Positions 53,395 through 63,913 are shown, counted from the stretch's first letter. The stretch is DNA of 64,000 bases from Microbacterium capsulatum (GCF_030865425.1 NZ_JAVFCB010000009.1:1-64000); one strand, 5' to 3'. The notes: a model not told the origin generated them from the sequence alone. Made by a program: numbers and translations.

Positions 53395-53442
53395 TTCGTC
53401 CCTTCGCGGTCAGGGACCGGGTTGCGGTGACTCGGGGACGGG

Positions 53443-54543
53443 TCAGCCGTCCGAGCCGGCCGCGGTCGTCGTCACCTTCGTGCCGGCGTCCTTGTTGGCC
53501 TTCTGCGCGTAGTCGTTCGTGAACGTCTTGGAGAGGTCGACCTTCGAGGTGTCCAGGCCCAGCTGCTTCTCCATGTCGAGGATCGTCTTCGGCCCGCCTG
53601 CAGGCATGATGCCGTCGGGCAGGAACTGGCCCTTGTCGGTGGTGAGACCGGCGACGTACTGGTCCTTCGTGATCGTCTTGTTGTTCACGTAGTCGGCGGG
53701 CAGCTTGTCGGCGATGTCGGCGGCGGAGTGCTCGTTGATCCAGTGCATCGTCGCAACGAGCGCGTTGACGACCCGCTGCGTGGCGTCCTTGTGGGCGTTC
53801 ACCCACTCCGAGCGACCGAGCAGACCAGCGGCCGGCCAGGCGCCGCCGAGGGCCTTCTTCGCGCCTTCGGTGGTGGCGAGGTCGACCGTGGTGCTGGCGA
53901 CGTTCTGGGTGGTCAGCGCGGTCACGGTCGGCTGCGTGGTCATCGCGCAGTCGGCGGTCCCCTGCTGCAGAGCGGCGATCGCGGTCGCACCGGCGTGCAC
54001 GGCGACGGTGTGGTAGTCGGTCGGCTTGAGGCCGGCCTGGTGAGCGATGAACTGGGTGAGCTTGTCGGTGCCCGACCCGAGGTCGGTGACGCCCATGTTC
54101 TTGCCCTTGATGTCGGCGGCCGACTTCACGCCGCTCTTGTCGGTGCACATGAGGCGCTCGCCCGGCGCGCCGGACAGCTGCACGACGTCGATGACCTCCT
54201 TGCCCTTCGGCTGCAGCTCGATCGCGTGGTTGTACCAGGCGCCGGCGAAGTCGACCTGGCCGGAGATCATGGCGTCCTCGGCGCCGACGCCGCCGTCCTG
54301 CTCGGTGGAGAGCTCGACGTTCACGCCGAACTTCTTGTAGAAACCGAGCTGGTCGGCCAGCTTGTACGGGAGGTAGATCTGCTTGTCGATGCCGCCGACC
54401 ATGATCTTCACGGTCTCCGGCGTGCCGTTGCTCGCCCCGGCGGTGCTGGAACCGCCGGTGGCGGTCGCTCCGCCGCTGCAGCCTGCGAGGCCGAGCGCCA
54501 GTGCTCCGGCCGCCGCGACGGCGACGATGCCGCGCTTGTTCAT
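53443..54543 (-). CDS. ABC transporter substrate-binding lipoprotein (SsuA/NMT1-like)
   Basis: A 366-aa lipoprotein with lipobox LAGC (C22). The mature domain begins VKIMVGGIDKQIYLPYKLADQLGFYKKFGVNVEL and resembles the SsuA/TauA/ThiY group that binds sulfonates, taurine or pyrimidine precursors. The ligand is not identifiable. ATG 54543 follows AAAGGAAACC. It forms an importer with the next two genes. Confidence 0.9.
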   Translation of the reverse strand: MNKRGIVAVAAAGALALGLAGCSGGATATGGSSTAGASNGTPETVKIMVGGIDKQIYLPYKLADQLGFYKKFGVNVELSTEQDGGVGAEDAMISGQVDFAGAWYNHAIELQPKGKEVIDVVQLSGAPGERLMCTDKSGVKSAADIKGKNMGVTDLGSGTDKLTQFIAHQAGLKPTDYHTVAVHAGATAIAALQQGTADCAMTTQPTVTALTTQNVASTTVDLATTEGAKKALGGAWPAAGLLGRSEWVNAHKDATQRVVNALVATMHWINEHSAADIADKLPADYVNNKTITKDQYVAGLTTDKGQFLPDGIMPAGGPKTILDMEKQLGLDTSKVDLSKTFTNDYAQKANKDAGTKVTTTAAGSDG

Positions 54544-54611
54544 GTGGGTTTCCTTTCGTTGCGCCGATCGGGTCGGCGTTCCTGGTGAGGGTGTGGTGCG
54601 GGAGGGGAAGG

Positions 54612-55538
54612 TCAGATCGAGGACGCCTCGGACCGGGTCGGCGGGCGCCACTTCAGCACCTGCTTCTCGAGCAGCGAGATCAGGTACTCGGCGACGAGCG
54701 TGAACACGGCGATGATGACCATGCAGGCGAACACGGTGTCGGCGTCGAAGGATCCCTGCGCCTGGCTGATGATGAGGCCGATGCCCTGCTGGGCGCCGAG
54801 CACCTCGGCGACGAGAGCGCCGATAATCGCGAAGCCGAACGCGGTGTGCAGGCTCGCGATGATCCAGGTCATCGCGGACGGGATCGTCACGTGACGGGCG
54901 ACCTGCAAGGGCGAGGCGCCGAGGACCCGCACGTTCGAGATCAGGTTCTGGTCCACCTCGCGCACGCCCTGGAAGGCGTTGAAGAACACGGCGAAGAACA
55001 CCAGCACGGCGGCGAGGAGCACCTTGGCGGGCATCCCGAGGCCGAACGCGACGATGAAGATCGAGCCGAGCACGATGCGCGGGATCGCATTGACGATCTT
55101 GATGTACGGGCCGCACACCTCGGCGAGGTAGCGGTTGCTGCCCAGCAGGATGCCGATGACGCCGCCGGCGAGCGTGCCGACGAGGAAGCCGAGCAGAGCC
55201 TCCTGCACGGTGACCCAGAGGTTGGCCCAGATGGATCCGAACGCGGTGCCCTCGGTGAACAGGTGCACGAGGCTGTCCCAGACGCCGGTGGGCTGGCCGA
55301 AGAAGAACTTGTCGACGATCTTCAGCTCGGTGAACAGCTGCCAGCCGCCGATGACGACGACGGCGAGGCCGACCCGGCCGATCCACACCCAGGCGGTGCG
55401 GCGCCGGCGCGCGCGTCGTCCTGCGGCCTGGAGCTCCACCTCCGACTCGGGGCGGAAGAAGTTGCGCGGATCGTCGGCCGCATAGCCGAGCTTCCCGGTG
55501 ATGTCCGTCTTCGGCGGAACGGAGAGCACGTCGTTCAT
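54612..55538 (-). CDS. ABC transporter permease (SsuC-type)
   Basis: A 308-aa permease with six transmembrane helices. The coupling loop is VREVDQNLISNVRVLGASPLQVARHVTIPSAM. It ends in the cytoplasm with a KQVLKWRPP tail. It overlaps the ATPase gene by 4 bp and precedes the binding protein by 68 bp. Confidence 0.92.
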   Translation of the reverse strand: MNDVLSVPPKTDITGKLGYAADDPRNFFRPESEVELQAAGRRARRRRTAWVWIGRVGLAVVVIGGWQLFTELKIVDKFFFGQPTGVWDSLVHLFTEGTAFGSIWANLWVTVQEALLGFLVGTLAGGVIGILLGSNRYLAEVCGPYIKIVNAIPRIVLGSIFIVAFGLGMPAKVLLAAVLVFFAVFFNAFQGVREVDQNLISNVRVLGASPLQVARHVTIPSAMTWIIASLHTAFGFAIIGALVAEVLGAQQGIGLIISQAQGSFDADTVFACMVIIAVFTLVAEYLISLLEKQVLKWRPPTRSEASSI

Positions 55539-56389
55539 GCCGCCACCCCCGCCGTCTTCGCATAGGCCCGGTCGACCTCGTCGCGCAGCGACTCCCAGAT
55601 CTGCCCCTGCAGTTCGAGGAAGCGCTCCTCGTGCCGGATCTGCTGCACGTCACCGCGCGGCCGGGGAAGGTCGATCTCGAACACGTCCTTCACGGTGCCG
55701 GGGCTCGAGGTCATGATGACCACCCGGTCGGCGAGCGCGACGGCCTCGTCGAGGTCGTGCGTGATGAACAGCACGGAGGGCCGCAGCTCCTCCCACAGGT
55801 GCAGCAGCTCGGTCTGCATGATCGCCTTGGTCTGCACGTCCAGCGCCCCGAACGGCTCGTCCATGAGCAGGATCCGCGGCCGGTTGATGAGCGCCGCAGC
55901 CATCGCGACGCGCTTGCGCATGCCGCCGGAGAGCTGATGCGGGTAGCGGTCCTCGAAGCCGGCGAGGCCGACGCGGCGCAGCCAGTCGAGGGCGAGCGCG
56001 GTCGCCTCCTTCTTCGGCGTCCCGGTGAGGATCGGGCCGATCATGACGTTGTTCAGGACCGTCTTCCACGGGAACAACGAGTCGGCCTGGAACATGTAGC
56101 TCACGCCCTGCGTGATGCCGTCGACGATCCGTCCGCCGACGCTCACGGATCCGGCGCTCGGCCGTTCCAGCCCCGACACCTGCGCCAGGGTGGTGGACTT
56201 GCCGCAGCCGGTCGGCCCGACGATCGCGCAGAACTGCCCCGGCTCGACGGTGAGGGTCACGTCGCGGATCGCCGTGAAGGTCTCGCCCTTCGGCGTGAGG
56301 AAGCGCTTGCTCAGACCGACGATGTCGATCCGTGCGGCCTCGCCCCCGCTGCCTCCAGCGACGTGCGCCGTCGCTCGTGTGTCACTCAT
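55535..56389 (-). CDS. ABC transporter ATP-binding protein (SsuB-type)
   Basis: A 284-aa ATPase. Walker A GPTGCGKST, the signature LSGGMRKRVAMA, Walker B ILLMDEPFGALD and the switch THDLDEA are intact. It energises the SsuC-type permease. It starts the operon, divergent from a DcuS-type histidine kinase. Confidence 0.93.
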   Translation of the reverse strand: MSDTRATAHVAGGSGGEAARIDIVGLSKRFLTPKGETFTAIRDVTLTVEPGQFCAIVGPTGCGKSTTLAQVSGLERPSAGSVSVGGRIVDGITQGVSYMFQADSLFPWKTVLNNVMIGPILTGTPKKEATALALDWLRRVGLAGFEDRYPHQLSGGMRKRVAMAAALINRPRILLMDEPFGALDVQTKAIMQTELLHLWEELRPSVLFITHDLDEAVALADRVVIMTSSPGTVKDVFEIDLPRPRGDVQQIRHEERFLELQGQIWESLRDEVDRAYAKTAGVAA

Positions 56390-56473
56390 GTCAGACCTCT
56401 CTGTCTTACCCGCATCGGCTCCTGCGCCGTGCTGTGAAACGATGCTCGCCCCGCGGGTCCACCCCCGTCGCGC

Positions 56474-56528
56474 TTGCGCGCATTGCCGCCCGTTGTGCGC
56501 GTTGCCGTTCTTTTTGCGCGTTCTGCGC
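56474..56528. promoter_or_regulatory. three direct repeats TTGyGCGC, candidate response-regulator sites
   Basis: TTGCGCGCATTGCCG, TTGTGCGCGTTGCCG and a third TTGCGCGTTCTGC lie 19 and 21 bp apart, in the divergent gap between the ABC ATPase and the sensor kinase. They fit sites for the adjacent regulator. Confidence 0.5.
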
Positions 56529-56567
56529 AGCCTTCGGGTGCCCGCCGTGGTGAGAGAATCCGATGTG

Positions 56568-58205
56568 ATGCGACGACGGATCCGACGACTCTCGACCCTG
56601 ATCCTTCTGGCTCAGGTCGGGATCCTCAGCGCCTCGCTGCTGATCGGATTCGTGCTGTTCGCGTGGACCGCACGGGCGAACCTCACCTCCGACTACCAGG
56701 CCCGGGCCGCGGACATCGCGCAGGCGTTCGCCGACGTCCCCGACGTGCAGCGCTGCCTCGCGACGCCGACCGCGGACTGCGACCCGGATCTGCAGCGCCT
56801 GGCCACCGCGACGTCGAAGCGCACCGGGGCGGCCTACGTCGTCGTCATCGACATGGACCGGGTGCGGCACTCGCACCCGGATCCGGCGCTGATCGGGCAG
56901 AAGGTGTCGGAGGACGTGGTCGCGCGGGACGGCAGGGTGCACCTCGGCACCGACATCGGATCCACCGGCACGACCGCGAACGCGCGCGTGCCCGTGTTCG
57001 GGATCGACGGCGGGACGTCCGCGAGCGATGTGATCGGCGAGGTGTCGGTCGGCATCCGCGAGTCCAGCGTCGCCGCGGAGCTGCTCGGGCAGCTGCCGCT
57101 GTACGCGGCCTGGCTCGTCCTCGCGTTCGGGATCGGCGCGATCGTGTCGTTCGGCCTCGCGAGCCTGCTCAAGCGCCGCACGTTCGGGCTCGAGCTCGAC
57201 GAGATCGCCCGGCTGCTGCAGGAGCGCGAAGCGACGCTGCACGGGATCCGCGAGGGCGTCATCGCGATCGACCCGCACGGCCGCATCACCGTCGTGAACG
57301 ACGAGGCGCAGCGGCTGCTGCACCTGCCCGAGGGGGCACGAGGGCGCCGACTCGACGACGTGCTCGCGGCGAGCCCGATCCGCGATGCCCTCACCGGCAC
57401 GTCCGAGGTCAAGGACGCGATCGCGGTGACCGACACCGGCGTGCTCGTGCTGAACCGGATGCCGGTGACGCTCGCCGGCCGCCCGCACGGCGCCGTGCTC
57501 ACGCTGCAGGACCGCACCGAGGTGACCGCGCTCACCCAGGAGCTCGACGGCGAGCGCAGCTTCGCCGAGTCGATCCGGGCGCAGCAGCACGAGTTCTCGA
57601 ACCGGATGCACGCGGTCGCGGGCCTGCTCGAGCTCGGCCGCCCCGAGGAGGCGCTGCAGTACCTGAACGAGATCCGCGGCACCTCCGCCGACCTCGATCG
57701 CACGCTGCGCACGCACGTCGCCGCACCCATGATCGTCGGGCTGCTGCTCGGCAAGGCCGCGGAGGCGACCGAGCGCGGGATCGACCTCGTGATCTCCCCG
57801 GAGACGGATCTGGGACCCGCGACGGACCGGCTGCAGGCGCTCGTCACGATCCTGGGCAACCTGATCGACAACGCCTTCGACGCCCTCGCCGACTCCCCCG
57901 CCCCTCGCCGCGTCGTGGTCGAGGTCGTCGAGACGCCGCGGTCTCTCACCGTCCGCGTCTCCGACAACGGGCCGGGGGTGCCCGACGGATCGGTGCAGCG
58001 GATCTTCGAGAGCGGCTACACCACCAAGCGCGGATCCCTCACCCGGCACAGCGGGCTCGGGCTGTCGCTCGTGCACACCACGGCGCTGCGGCTCGGGGGT
58101 ACCGTCACCGTGGAGAACCACGACGGGGCCGCGTTCACCGTCGTCGTCCCCCGCGGCACCGGGCATCAGCCGGTCGCCGCACCGGCAGAAGGAGGTGCGG
58201 AATGA
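56568..58205 (+). CDS. sensor histidine kinase, DcuS/CitA family
   Basis: A 545-aa membrane kinase. Transmembrane helices are at about residues 12-32 and 178-200 and flank an extracellular PAS-like sensor with RTGAAYVVVIDMDRVRHSHPDP, a carboxylate-sensor motif. A cytoplasmic PAS domain follows (about 215-320), then the phospho-acceptor H341 in QQHEFSNRMHAVAGLL, and NLIDNAFDAL plus SDNGPGVP of the ATPase domain. It overlaps the response regulator by 4 bp. Confidence 0.93.
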   Translation: MRRRIRRLSTLILLAQVGILSASLLIGFVLFAWTARANLTSDYQARAADIAQAFADVPDVQRCLATPTADCDPDLQRLATATSKRTGAAYVVVIDMDRVRHSHPDPALIGQKVSEDVVARDGRVHLGTDIGSTGTTANARVPVFGIDGGTSASDVIGEVSVGIRESSVAAELLGQLPLYAAWLVLAFGIGAIVSFGLASLLKRRTFGLELDEIARLLQEREATLHGIREGVIAIDPHGRITVVNDEAQRLLHLPEGARGRRLDDVLAASPIRDALTGTSEVKDAIAVTDTGVLVLNRMPVTLAGRPHGAVLTLQDRTEVTALTQELDGERSFAESIRAQQHEFSNRMHAVAGLLELGRPEEALQYLNEIRGTSADLDRTLRTHVAAPMIVGLLLGKAAEATERGIDLVISPETDLGPATDRLQALVTILGNLIDNAFDALADSPAPRRVVVEVVETPRSLTVRVSDNGPGVPDGSVQRIFESGYTTKRGSLTRHSGLGLSLVHTTALRLGGTVTVENHDGAAFTVVVPRGTGHQPVAAPAEGGAE

Positions 58206-58894
58206 GCGCGACGGAATCCACCGTGCTCGTCGTCGACGACGACTTCCGGGTCGCGAACGTGCACGTGGGGTTCGTGGAGGCCGTGCCGGGGTTCCGCGTG
58301 ATCGGTCAGGCCGGATCCGCCGCCGAGGCGCTGCGGCAGGCGCGCGAGTTACGGCCCGACCTCGTGCTCATGGACGTGTATCTGCCCGACGGCGACGGCC
58401 TGGAGGTCGTGCGGGAGCTGCTCGCGGATCCGGATCCGCCCGCCGTGATCGTGATCTCGGCCGCGAACGACCTGGGCACCGTGCGCCGGGCCGTGCAGCT
58501 CGGCGCCCTGCACTACCTGGTCAAGCCGTTCGGATTCGCGGAGCTGTCCGCCCGCCTCACCGCGTTCCGGGACGCGCAGGAGCGGATCGCCGCGCTCGGC
58601 GCCGCCGCGACCCAGGACGACGTGAACCGCCTGTTCGATCTACTCCGCCCCGCGCCTGCAACCCCGGTCGAGGAGGGGCGGCGGCTCGCGCCGACGCTGC
58701 AGGCCGTGCGCGACGCGGTGGCCGCGAGCGGAGCGGACGCCTCTGCGCAGGAGGTCGCCACCGCGATCGGGATCAGCCGCGCCACCGCGCAGCGCGCGCT
58801 CACCCAGCTCGAGCAGTCGGGTGTGCTGCGCCTCGAGCTGCGGTACGGCAGCACCGGCAGGCCCGAGCACCGGTACGCCGTGCGGAAGCAGTGA
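58202..58894 (+). CDS. response regulator, DcuR/CitB family
   Basis: A 230-aa regulator. The receiver domain has DDD at 12-14, the phospho-acceptor D58 in LVLMDVYLPDGDGL, and K in YLVKPFGF. The C-terminal HTH is SAQEVATAIGISRATAQRALTQLEQSG. It forms a two-component pair with the upstream kinase. The likely target is the divergent ABC importer, which is inference. Confidence 0.93.
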   Translation: MSATESTVLVVDDDFRVANVHVGFVEAVPGFRVIGQAGSAAEALRQARELRPDLVLMDVYLPDGDGLEVVRELLADPDPPAVIVISAANDLGTVRRAVQLGALHYLVKPFGFAELSARLTAFRDAQERIAALGAAATQDDVNRLFDLLRPAPATPVEEGRRLAPTLQAVRDAVAASGADASAQEVATAIGISRATAQRALTQLEQSGVLRLELRYGSTGRPEHRYAVRKQ

Positions 58895-58916
58895 GCGCGA
58901 CAGCCCCCTGATGGCC

Positions 58917-58990
58917 CCGAGACCGAACCCGGCGCGCGAGACCGAGGGAATCGCGCGCGGTCTCGATGCGCAGGTTCGGTCTCGCGGACA
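58917..58990. repeat. 74-bp nested inverted repeat, copy 2
   Basis: Same length and layout as 33865-33938: outer GAGACCGAAC/GTTCGGTCTC and inner CGAGACCG/CGGTCTCG. It lies between convergent genes, so it may also act as a terminator. Confidence 0.8.
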
Positions 58991-58999
58991 CCCGGTCGG

Positions 59000-60199
59000 T
59001 CAGGGACGGACGATCGGATCGCCGTCCGTCAGGATGAAGCGCAGCGCGGTGCCGGAGGACAGGACCGTGATGTCCGCCAGCGGATCGCCGTCCACCGCGA
59101 TGAGGTCGGCGCGGGCGCCCTCGCGGACGACGCCGACGCGGCCGGTCTCGCCGATGATCTCGGCGCCGACGACGGTGGCGGAGCGGATGACGGAGAGCGG
59201 ATCCTGCACACGGCCGCGGATCGCGAACTCCTCCAGCTGGAAGGCGAGTCCCTCGCCGTGCAGATCCGTGCCGTAGCCGATCTTCACCCCGGCGCGGTCG
59301 GCGAGCGCGAGCGACTCGAGGCCGCGTTCGAACACGTCGACGACCGCGGCGCGCTTGCCCGCGTCGAGGTGCCGGCCGGTGTGGCCCTCCACGATGGCCC
59401 AGAACGTCGCGAACGTCGGCACGTAGAACGCGCCGCGCTCGAGGAAGAGCGCCACGCACTCGTCGTCGAGGAAGTTGCCGTGCTCGATCGTGCGCACGCC
59501 CAGGCGCAGCGCCCGCGCCACGGCCTCGGCCGAGTAGACGTGCGCGCCGACGTAGCGGTGCGCCAGGTTCGCCTCATCGACCGCGGCGACGATCTCGGCC
59601 TCGGAGAACCCGAGCGAGTCGATCCGCATCTTCGAGATCACGCCGCCGGAGAGCGTCAGCTTGATGTGGTCCGCGCCGTCGCGGAGCTCCGCACGCAGCG
59701 CCCGGCGCACCTCGGCCTCGCCGTCGATGACGCGGGTCAGCGCATGCCCGCCGGTGGGCGCGAAGATCGGGCCGCCGGCCTTGAGGTGCGGCCCGGTGAT
59801 GAGCCGCTCCTCGATCGAACGGCGCAGACCCGTGTCGGCGCCGCCCATGTCGCGCACGGTCGTGAAGCCGCGCAGCAGCATGCGGTGCAGCTCGCGGGCG
59901 GTGCGTGCGGCGTGGTAGCTGGGCGTCCAGGAGAGGATCTCGGTGAAATCGCCCGAGGCCTGCGTGACGTGCGCGTGTGCGTCGATCAGGCCGGGCAGCA
60001 CCGTCGTTCCGGCGAGCGAGTACTCGGCGGCGCCGGGCACGCTGCGGGTCGACGTCGAGATCTCGACGATCTCGCCGTCCTGCGCGACGATCGTGCGAGG
60101 CGACGACACCTCGCCGGTCTCGACGTCGAGGATCGCCGCGTCGCGCAGGACCACCGTCGAGGGGGCGGGAGCGGATCCGGGATCGTTCCTCAGCGGCAT
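59000..60199 (-). CDS. metal-dependent amidohydrolase (prolidase-like)
   Basis: A 399-aa amidohydrolase. The HxH pair H75/H77 (DAHAHV), the likely carbamylated lysine in HIKLTLSGG, His in VGAHVYS and TIEHGN, and the Asp in GYGTDLHG form the binuclear site. This set resembles the Xaa-Pro or Xaa-Arg dipeptidase subgroup. It follows the peptide ABC genes and may cleave an imported dipeptide. Substrate is not fixed by sequence. Confidence 0.88.
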   Translation of the reverse strand: MPLRNDPGSAPAPSTVVLRDAAILDVETGEVSSPRTIVAQDGEIVEISTSTRSVPGAAEYSLAGTTVLPGLIDAHAHVTQASGDFTEILSWTPSYHAARTARELHRMLLRGFTTVRDMGGADTGLRRSIEERLITGPHLKAGGPIFAPTGGHALTRVIDGEAEVRRALRAELRDGADHIKLTLSGGVISKMRIDSLGFSEAEIVAAVDEANLAHRYVGAHVYSAEAVARALRLGVRTIEHGNFLDDECVALFLERGAFYVPTFATFWAIVEGHTGRHLDAGKRAAVVDVFERGLESLALADRAGVKIGYGTDLHGEGLAFQLEEFAIRGRVQDPLSVIRSATVVGAEIIGETGRVGVVREGARADLIAVDGDPLADITVLSSGTALRFILTDGDPIVRP

Positions 60200-60210
60200 C
60201 GCGGATCCTC

Positions 60211-61004
<794 letters not shown>

Positions 61005-61008
<4 letters not shown>

Positions 61009-62045
61009 GCCTCCGATCCGACGGACTCGACGGGCTCGACGGGTGCGGCCTTGCCCACCTCGTCGGCGAAGTGGCACGCGGAGCGCGAGCCGTTGGGCCG
61101 CAGTTCGAGCGTCGGGCGCACGTCGACGCAGATCGAGCGTCCGCGGGACAGCTCGCAGCGCGGCGCGAACGCGCAGCCCGAGGGCCGGGACCGCGGGGAG
61201 GGCGGGTTGCCCGGGATCGCATAGGCGCGCTCGTCCCGTTCGGTGAGCTGGCTCTTCAGCAGGCCCTGCGTGTAGGGGTGGGTCGGCGACAGGAAGATGT
61301 CGCGCGTCGTACCCGACTCCACGATCCGGCCGGAGTACATGATGAGCATGCGCGACGCGTTCTGCGCGGCGAGGCCGAGGTCGTGCGTGATGAGGATGAG
61401 CGCGGACGACAGCTCGGCGCGCGCCTTCTCCAGCGTCTTCATGACCTGCGCCTGCACGGTCACGTCGAGCGCGGTCGTCGGCTCGTCGGCGATGAGCAGC
61501 GCGGGGTCGTTCGCCATCGCCATCGCGATCACGGCGCGCTGGCGCATGCCGCCCGACCACTCGTGCGGGTAGGCGTGGGCGCGCTTCGCGGCCTCCTTCA
61601 CGCCGACCCGGCCGAGGAGGTCGTGCACGCGTTCCTTGGCCTCGGCGTGCGACACCTTCTGGTGCAGCCGAATCGCCTCGGCGAGCTGCGATCCGATCCG
61701 GCGCAGCGGGTTGAGCGCGGTCATCGGATCCTGGAAGATCATGCCCATGTCGCGGCCGCGGATCTCGCGCATCTCCCGCTCGCGCAGGCCGACGATGTCC
61801 TTGCCGCGCCACCTGATGGATCCCTCGGCGACCTCGAGGCCGTACGGCAGCAGGCCCATCACGGCGAGCATGGTGAGGCTCTTGCCGGATCCGGACTCCC
61901 CGACGATGCCGACGACCTCGCCGTCGTTCACGGTGAACGACACGTCGTCGATGAGGCGGACCGTGTGCCCGTCCGGGCCGGTGGTGGTGACGACGAGCCC
62001 CTGGACCTCCAGGAGCGGGGGCGTCTCGATCATCTCTGCAGGCAT
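61005..62045 (-). CDS. peptide ABC transporter ATP-binding protein (DppD/OppD-type)
   Basis: A 346-aa ATPase with Walker A GESGSGKSLT, signature WSGGMRQRAVIAMAM, Walker B LLIADEPTTALD, and the C-terminal HPYTQGLLKS plus a CAFAPRC...C region with cysteines that in some Opp/Dpp ATPases bind an iron-sulfur cluster. It ends with an overlap of 4 bp with DppF. Confidence 0.92.
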
Positions 62046-62046
62046 G

Positions 62047-62934
62047 TCACCGCACCTTCCGGAGGGGCTGGGTGCTCTCCGCCGTGAACCGCTGGCTGAA
62101 GAAAGTCGTGCCGCCGACGACGAGGAAGATCGCGAGACCCGGCAGGATCACCTGCCACGGCGAGAGGCGCATGTACTTCTGCCCCTCGAGCACGAGCCCG
62201 CCCCAGGTCGGCTCGGGCGGCTGGATGCCGAGGCCGAGGTAGTCGAGGCCGGCCTGCAGCAGGATCACGGTGGCGATGCTGGTCACCGCGACGATGAACA
62301 TCTGCGGGAGCACGTGCGGCAGGATGTGCGTGCGGATGATCCGCAGCGACGAGGCGCCGAGCATCCGCGGGGCCATCACGAAGTCGCGGCCCCGCAGCGA
62401 GAGCGCGGTCGCGCGGGCCAGGCGGGCGAAGCTCATCCAGTGCGTGAGTCCGAGCACGAGGATCATCAGCAGCGCGCTCGGTCCGAAGATCGCCGACAGC
62501 GCGATCAGCAGCAGCACGGCCGGCAGCGCCAGGCTGACGTCGGTGACGAGGGCGATCACGTTGTCCGCCCAGCCGCCGAAGAACCCGGCGAGCAGGCCCA
62601 GCACCGTGCCGACGAAGAAGTTCACGAACACGATCGCGGCGGTGATGAGCAGCGTGGTCTGGCCGCCCGCGGCGACCCGGCTGAGCAGGTCGCGGCCCAC
62701 GACGTCGGTGCCGAGCGGGTGCTTCGGGTCGATGAACGGCCCGAGGCGGGCGTGTGCGAGGTCCTGGCTGAGGGGGTCGAAGCCCGGCCAGAAGTGCGCG
62801 CCGATGATGGCGAGGATCACGAGCAGCACGATGGCGCCGCCGAGGGTCGAGAGCCAGCGCCCCTGCCGGCGGCTGAGCCGCGGACGGCGGCGCACCGGGG
62901 CGCCCACCTGGGCCATTGCCACTGTGTCGGTCAT
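62047..62934 (-). CDS. peptide ABC transporter permease (DppC/OppC-type)
   Basis: A 295-aa permease. An N-terminal helix is followed by HPLGTDVVGRDLLSRV, a DppC hallmark, and the EAA-like loop RMLGASSLRIIRTHILPHVLPQ. It works with the DppB-type permease. It overlaps that gene by 4 bp. Confidence 0.92.
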   Translation of the reverse strand: MTDTVAMAQVGAPVRRRPRLSRRQGRWLSTLGGAIVLLVILAIIGAHFWPGFDPLSQDLAHARLGPFIDPKHPLGTDVVGRDLLSRVAAGGQTTLLITAAIVFVNFFVGTVLGLLAGFFGGWADNVIALVTDVSLALPAVLLLIALSAIFGPSALLMILVLGLTHWMSFARLARATALSLRGRDFVMAPRMLGASSLRIIRTHILPHVLPQMFIVAVTSIATVILLQAGLDYLGLGIQPPEPTWGGLVLEGQKYMRLSPWQVILPGLAIFLVVGGTTFFSQRFTAESTQPLRKVR

Positions 62935-63848
62935 GCGAGTTTCACTCTCGGATCGATGAGCGAGTAGAGGAGGTCGACCACGACGTTGACGACCACGAAG
63001 AGGAGCACCACGACGAGCAGGCCCGCCTGCACGACCGCGAAGTCGCGCTGGCTGACCGCGCTGATCAGCGCGACGCCCATGCCGGGCCAGGCGAACACCT
63101 GCTCGACGATGATCGTGCCGCCGAGGAGGCTCGCGAGGTTGAGGCCGGCGACGGTGAGGATCGGCAGGAACGCGTTCGGCAGCATCTCCGTCGCGACCAC
63201 GGCCGCGTGGCTCTTGCCGCGCGCGTAGGCGGTGCGCACGTACTCGGCGGTGGTCTGCTCGCTGAGAGCCGAGTCCAGCAGGCGCACGTACAGCACGAAC
63301 TGGGCCGTCGCGATCGTCGCCACCGGGAGGACGAACGAGGGCAGGCCGGTGTAGCCGAGGCTCGGCAGCCAGCCGAGGGCGACCGCGAAGATCAGCACCA
63401 GCAGCACGCCGAAGAAGAAGTCCGGCACGGACGAGCGCAGCGCGCCGCCCCACACGAACATCGCCCGCAGCGTGTGGCTTCCGGTGATGTGGATGAGCAC
63501 GGCGGCGACGACCGCGAGCACGAGACCGATCGTGAACGAGGTCAGCGCGAGCGTGGTCGTGGCGGGCAGGCGCTCGAGGATGATCCCGATCGCCGTCTGG
63601 CTGGGATTGCGGTACGAGACGCCGAAGTCGCCGTGCAGGAGCCCGGCCAGGTAGCGGACGTACTGCACGCCGAGCGGGTCGTTGAACCCGAGCTTGCCGT
63701 TCAGGGCGTCGATCTGCTGCGCGGTCGCGCCCTCGGTGAGGATCAGCGCGGCCGGCTTGCCGGAGGCGCGTCCCAGCACGAAGGCGATCGTCACGGCGAC
63801 GAACAGTGTGACGACCGCCTGCAGGATGCGGCGGATGACGTAAGACAT
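62931..63848 (-). CDS. peptide ABC transporter permease (DppB/OppB-type)
   Basis: A 305-aa permease. The N-terminus MSYVIRRILQAVVTLFVAVTIAF and the large loop DPLGVQYVRYLAGLLHGDFGVSYR match DppB. The coupling loop is RTAYARGKSHAAVVATEMLPNAFLP. A hairpin sits between it and the upstream binding protein. Confidence 0.92.
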   Translation of the reverse strand: MSYVIRRILQAVVTLFVAVTIAFVLGRASGKPAALILTEGATAQQIDALNGKLGFNDPLGVQYVRYLAGLLHGDFGVSYRNPSQTAIGIILERLPATTTLALTSFTIGLVLAVVAAVLIHITGSHTLRAMFVWGGALRSSVPDFFFGVLLVLIFAVALGWLPSLGYTGLPSFVLPVATIATAQFVLYVRLLDSALSEQTTAEYVRTAYARGKSHAAVVATEMLPNAFLPILTVAGLNLASLLGGTIIVEQVFAWPGMGVALISAVSQRDFAVVQAGLLVVVLLFVVVNVVVDLLYSLIDPRVKLA

Positions 63849-63872
63849 GGGATCTCCAGGGGGATGAGATCA

Positions 63873-63908
63873 GTGCGGGGACCCGAGGGAGGGAGCAGGC
63901 CCCCGCAC
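63873..63908. terminator. hairpin between binding-protein and permease genes
   Basis: GTGCGGGG (63873) pairs with CCCCGCAC (63901) over a 20-base loop. It could cut down read-through so that the binding protein is made in excess of the permeases. Confidence 0.5.
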
Positions 63909-63913
63909 CGACG

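Larger units (their letters stand above)
52971..53442. other. 472-bp non-coding region
   Basis: No convincing gene. It holds two large hairpins (53109-53151 and 53360-53394). Between them, at about 53185-53300, lies an AT-richer stretch with CCAGAATATC repeated at 53255 and 53287. A short + frame from 53193 (MSMPLGMASLLVLQG) is hydrophobic but runs into the terminator and lacks a ribosome binding site. Confidence 0.6.

Noticed and set aside
53193-53522. Small hydrophobic peptide frame beginning MSMPLGMASLLVLQG
   Set aside because: No ribosome binding site, it crosses a terminator, and it has no sign of conserved sequence. Mentioned only as a low-level possibility in the non-coding region entry.
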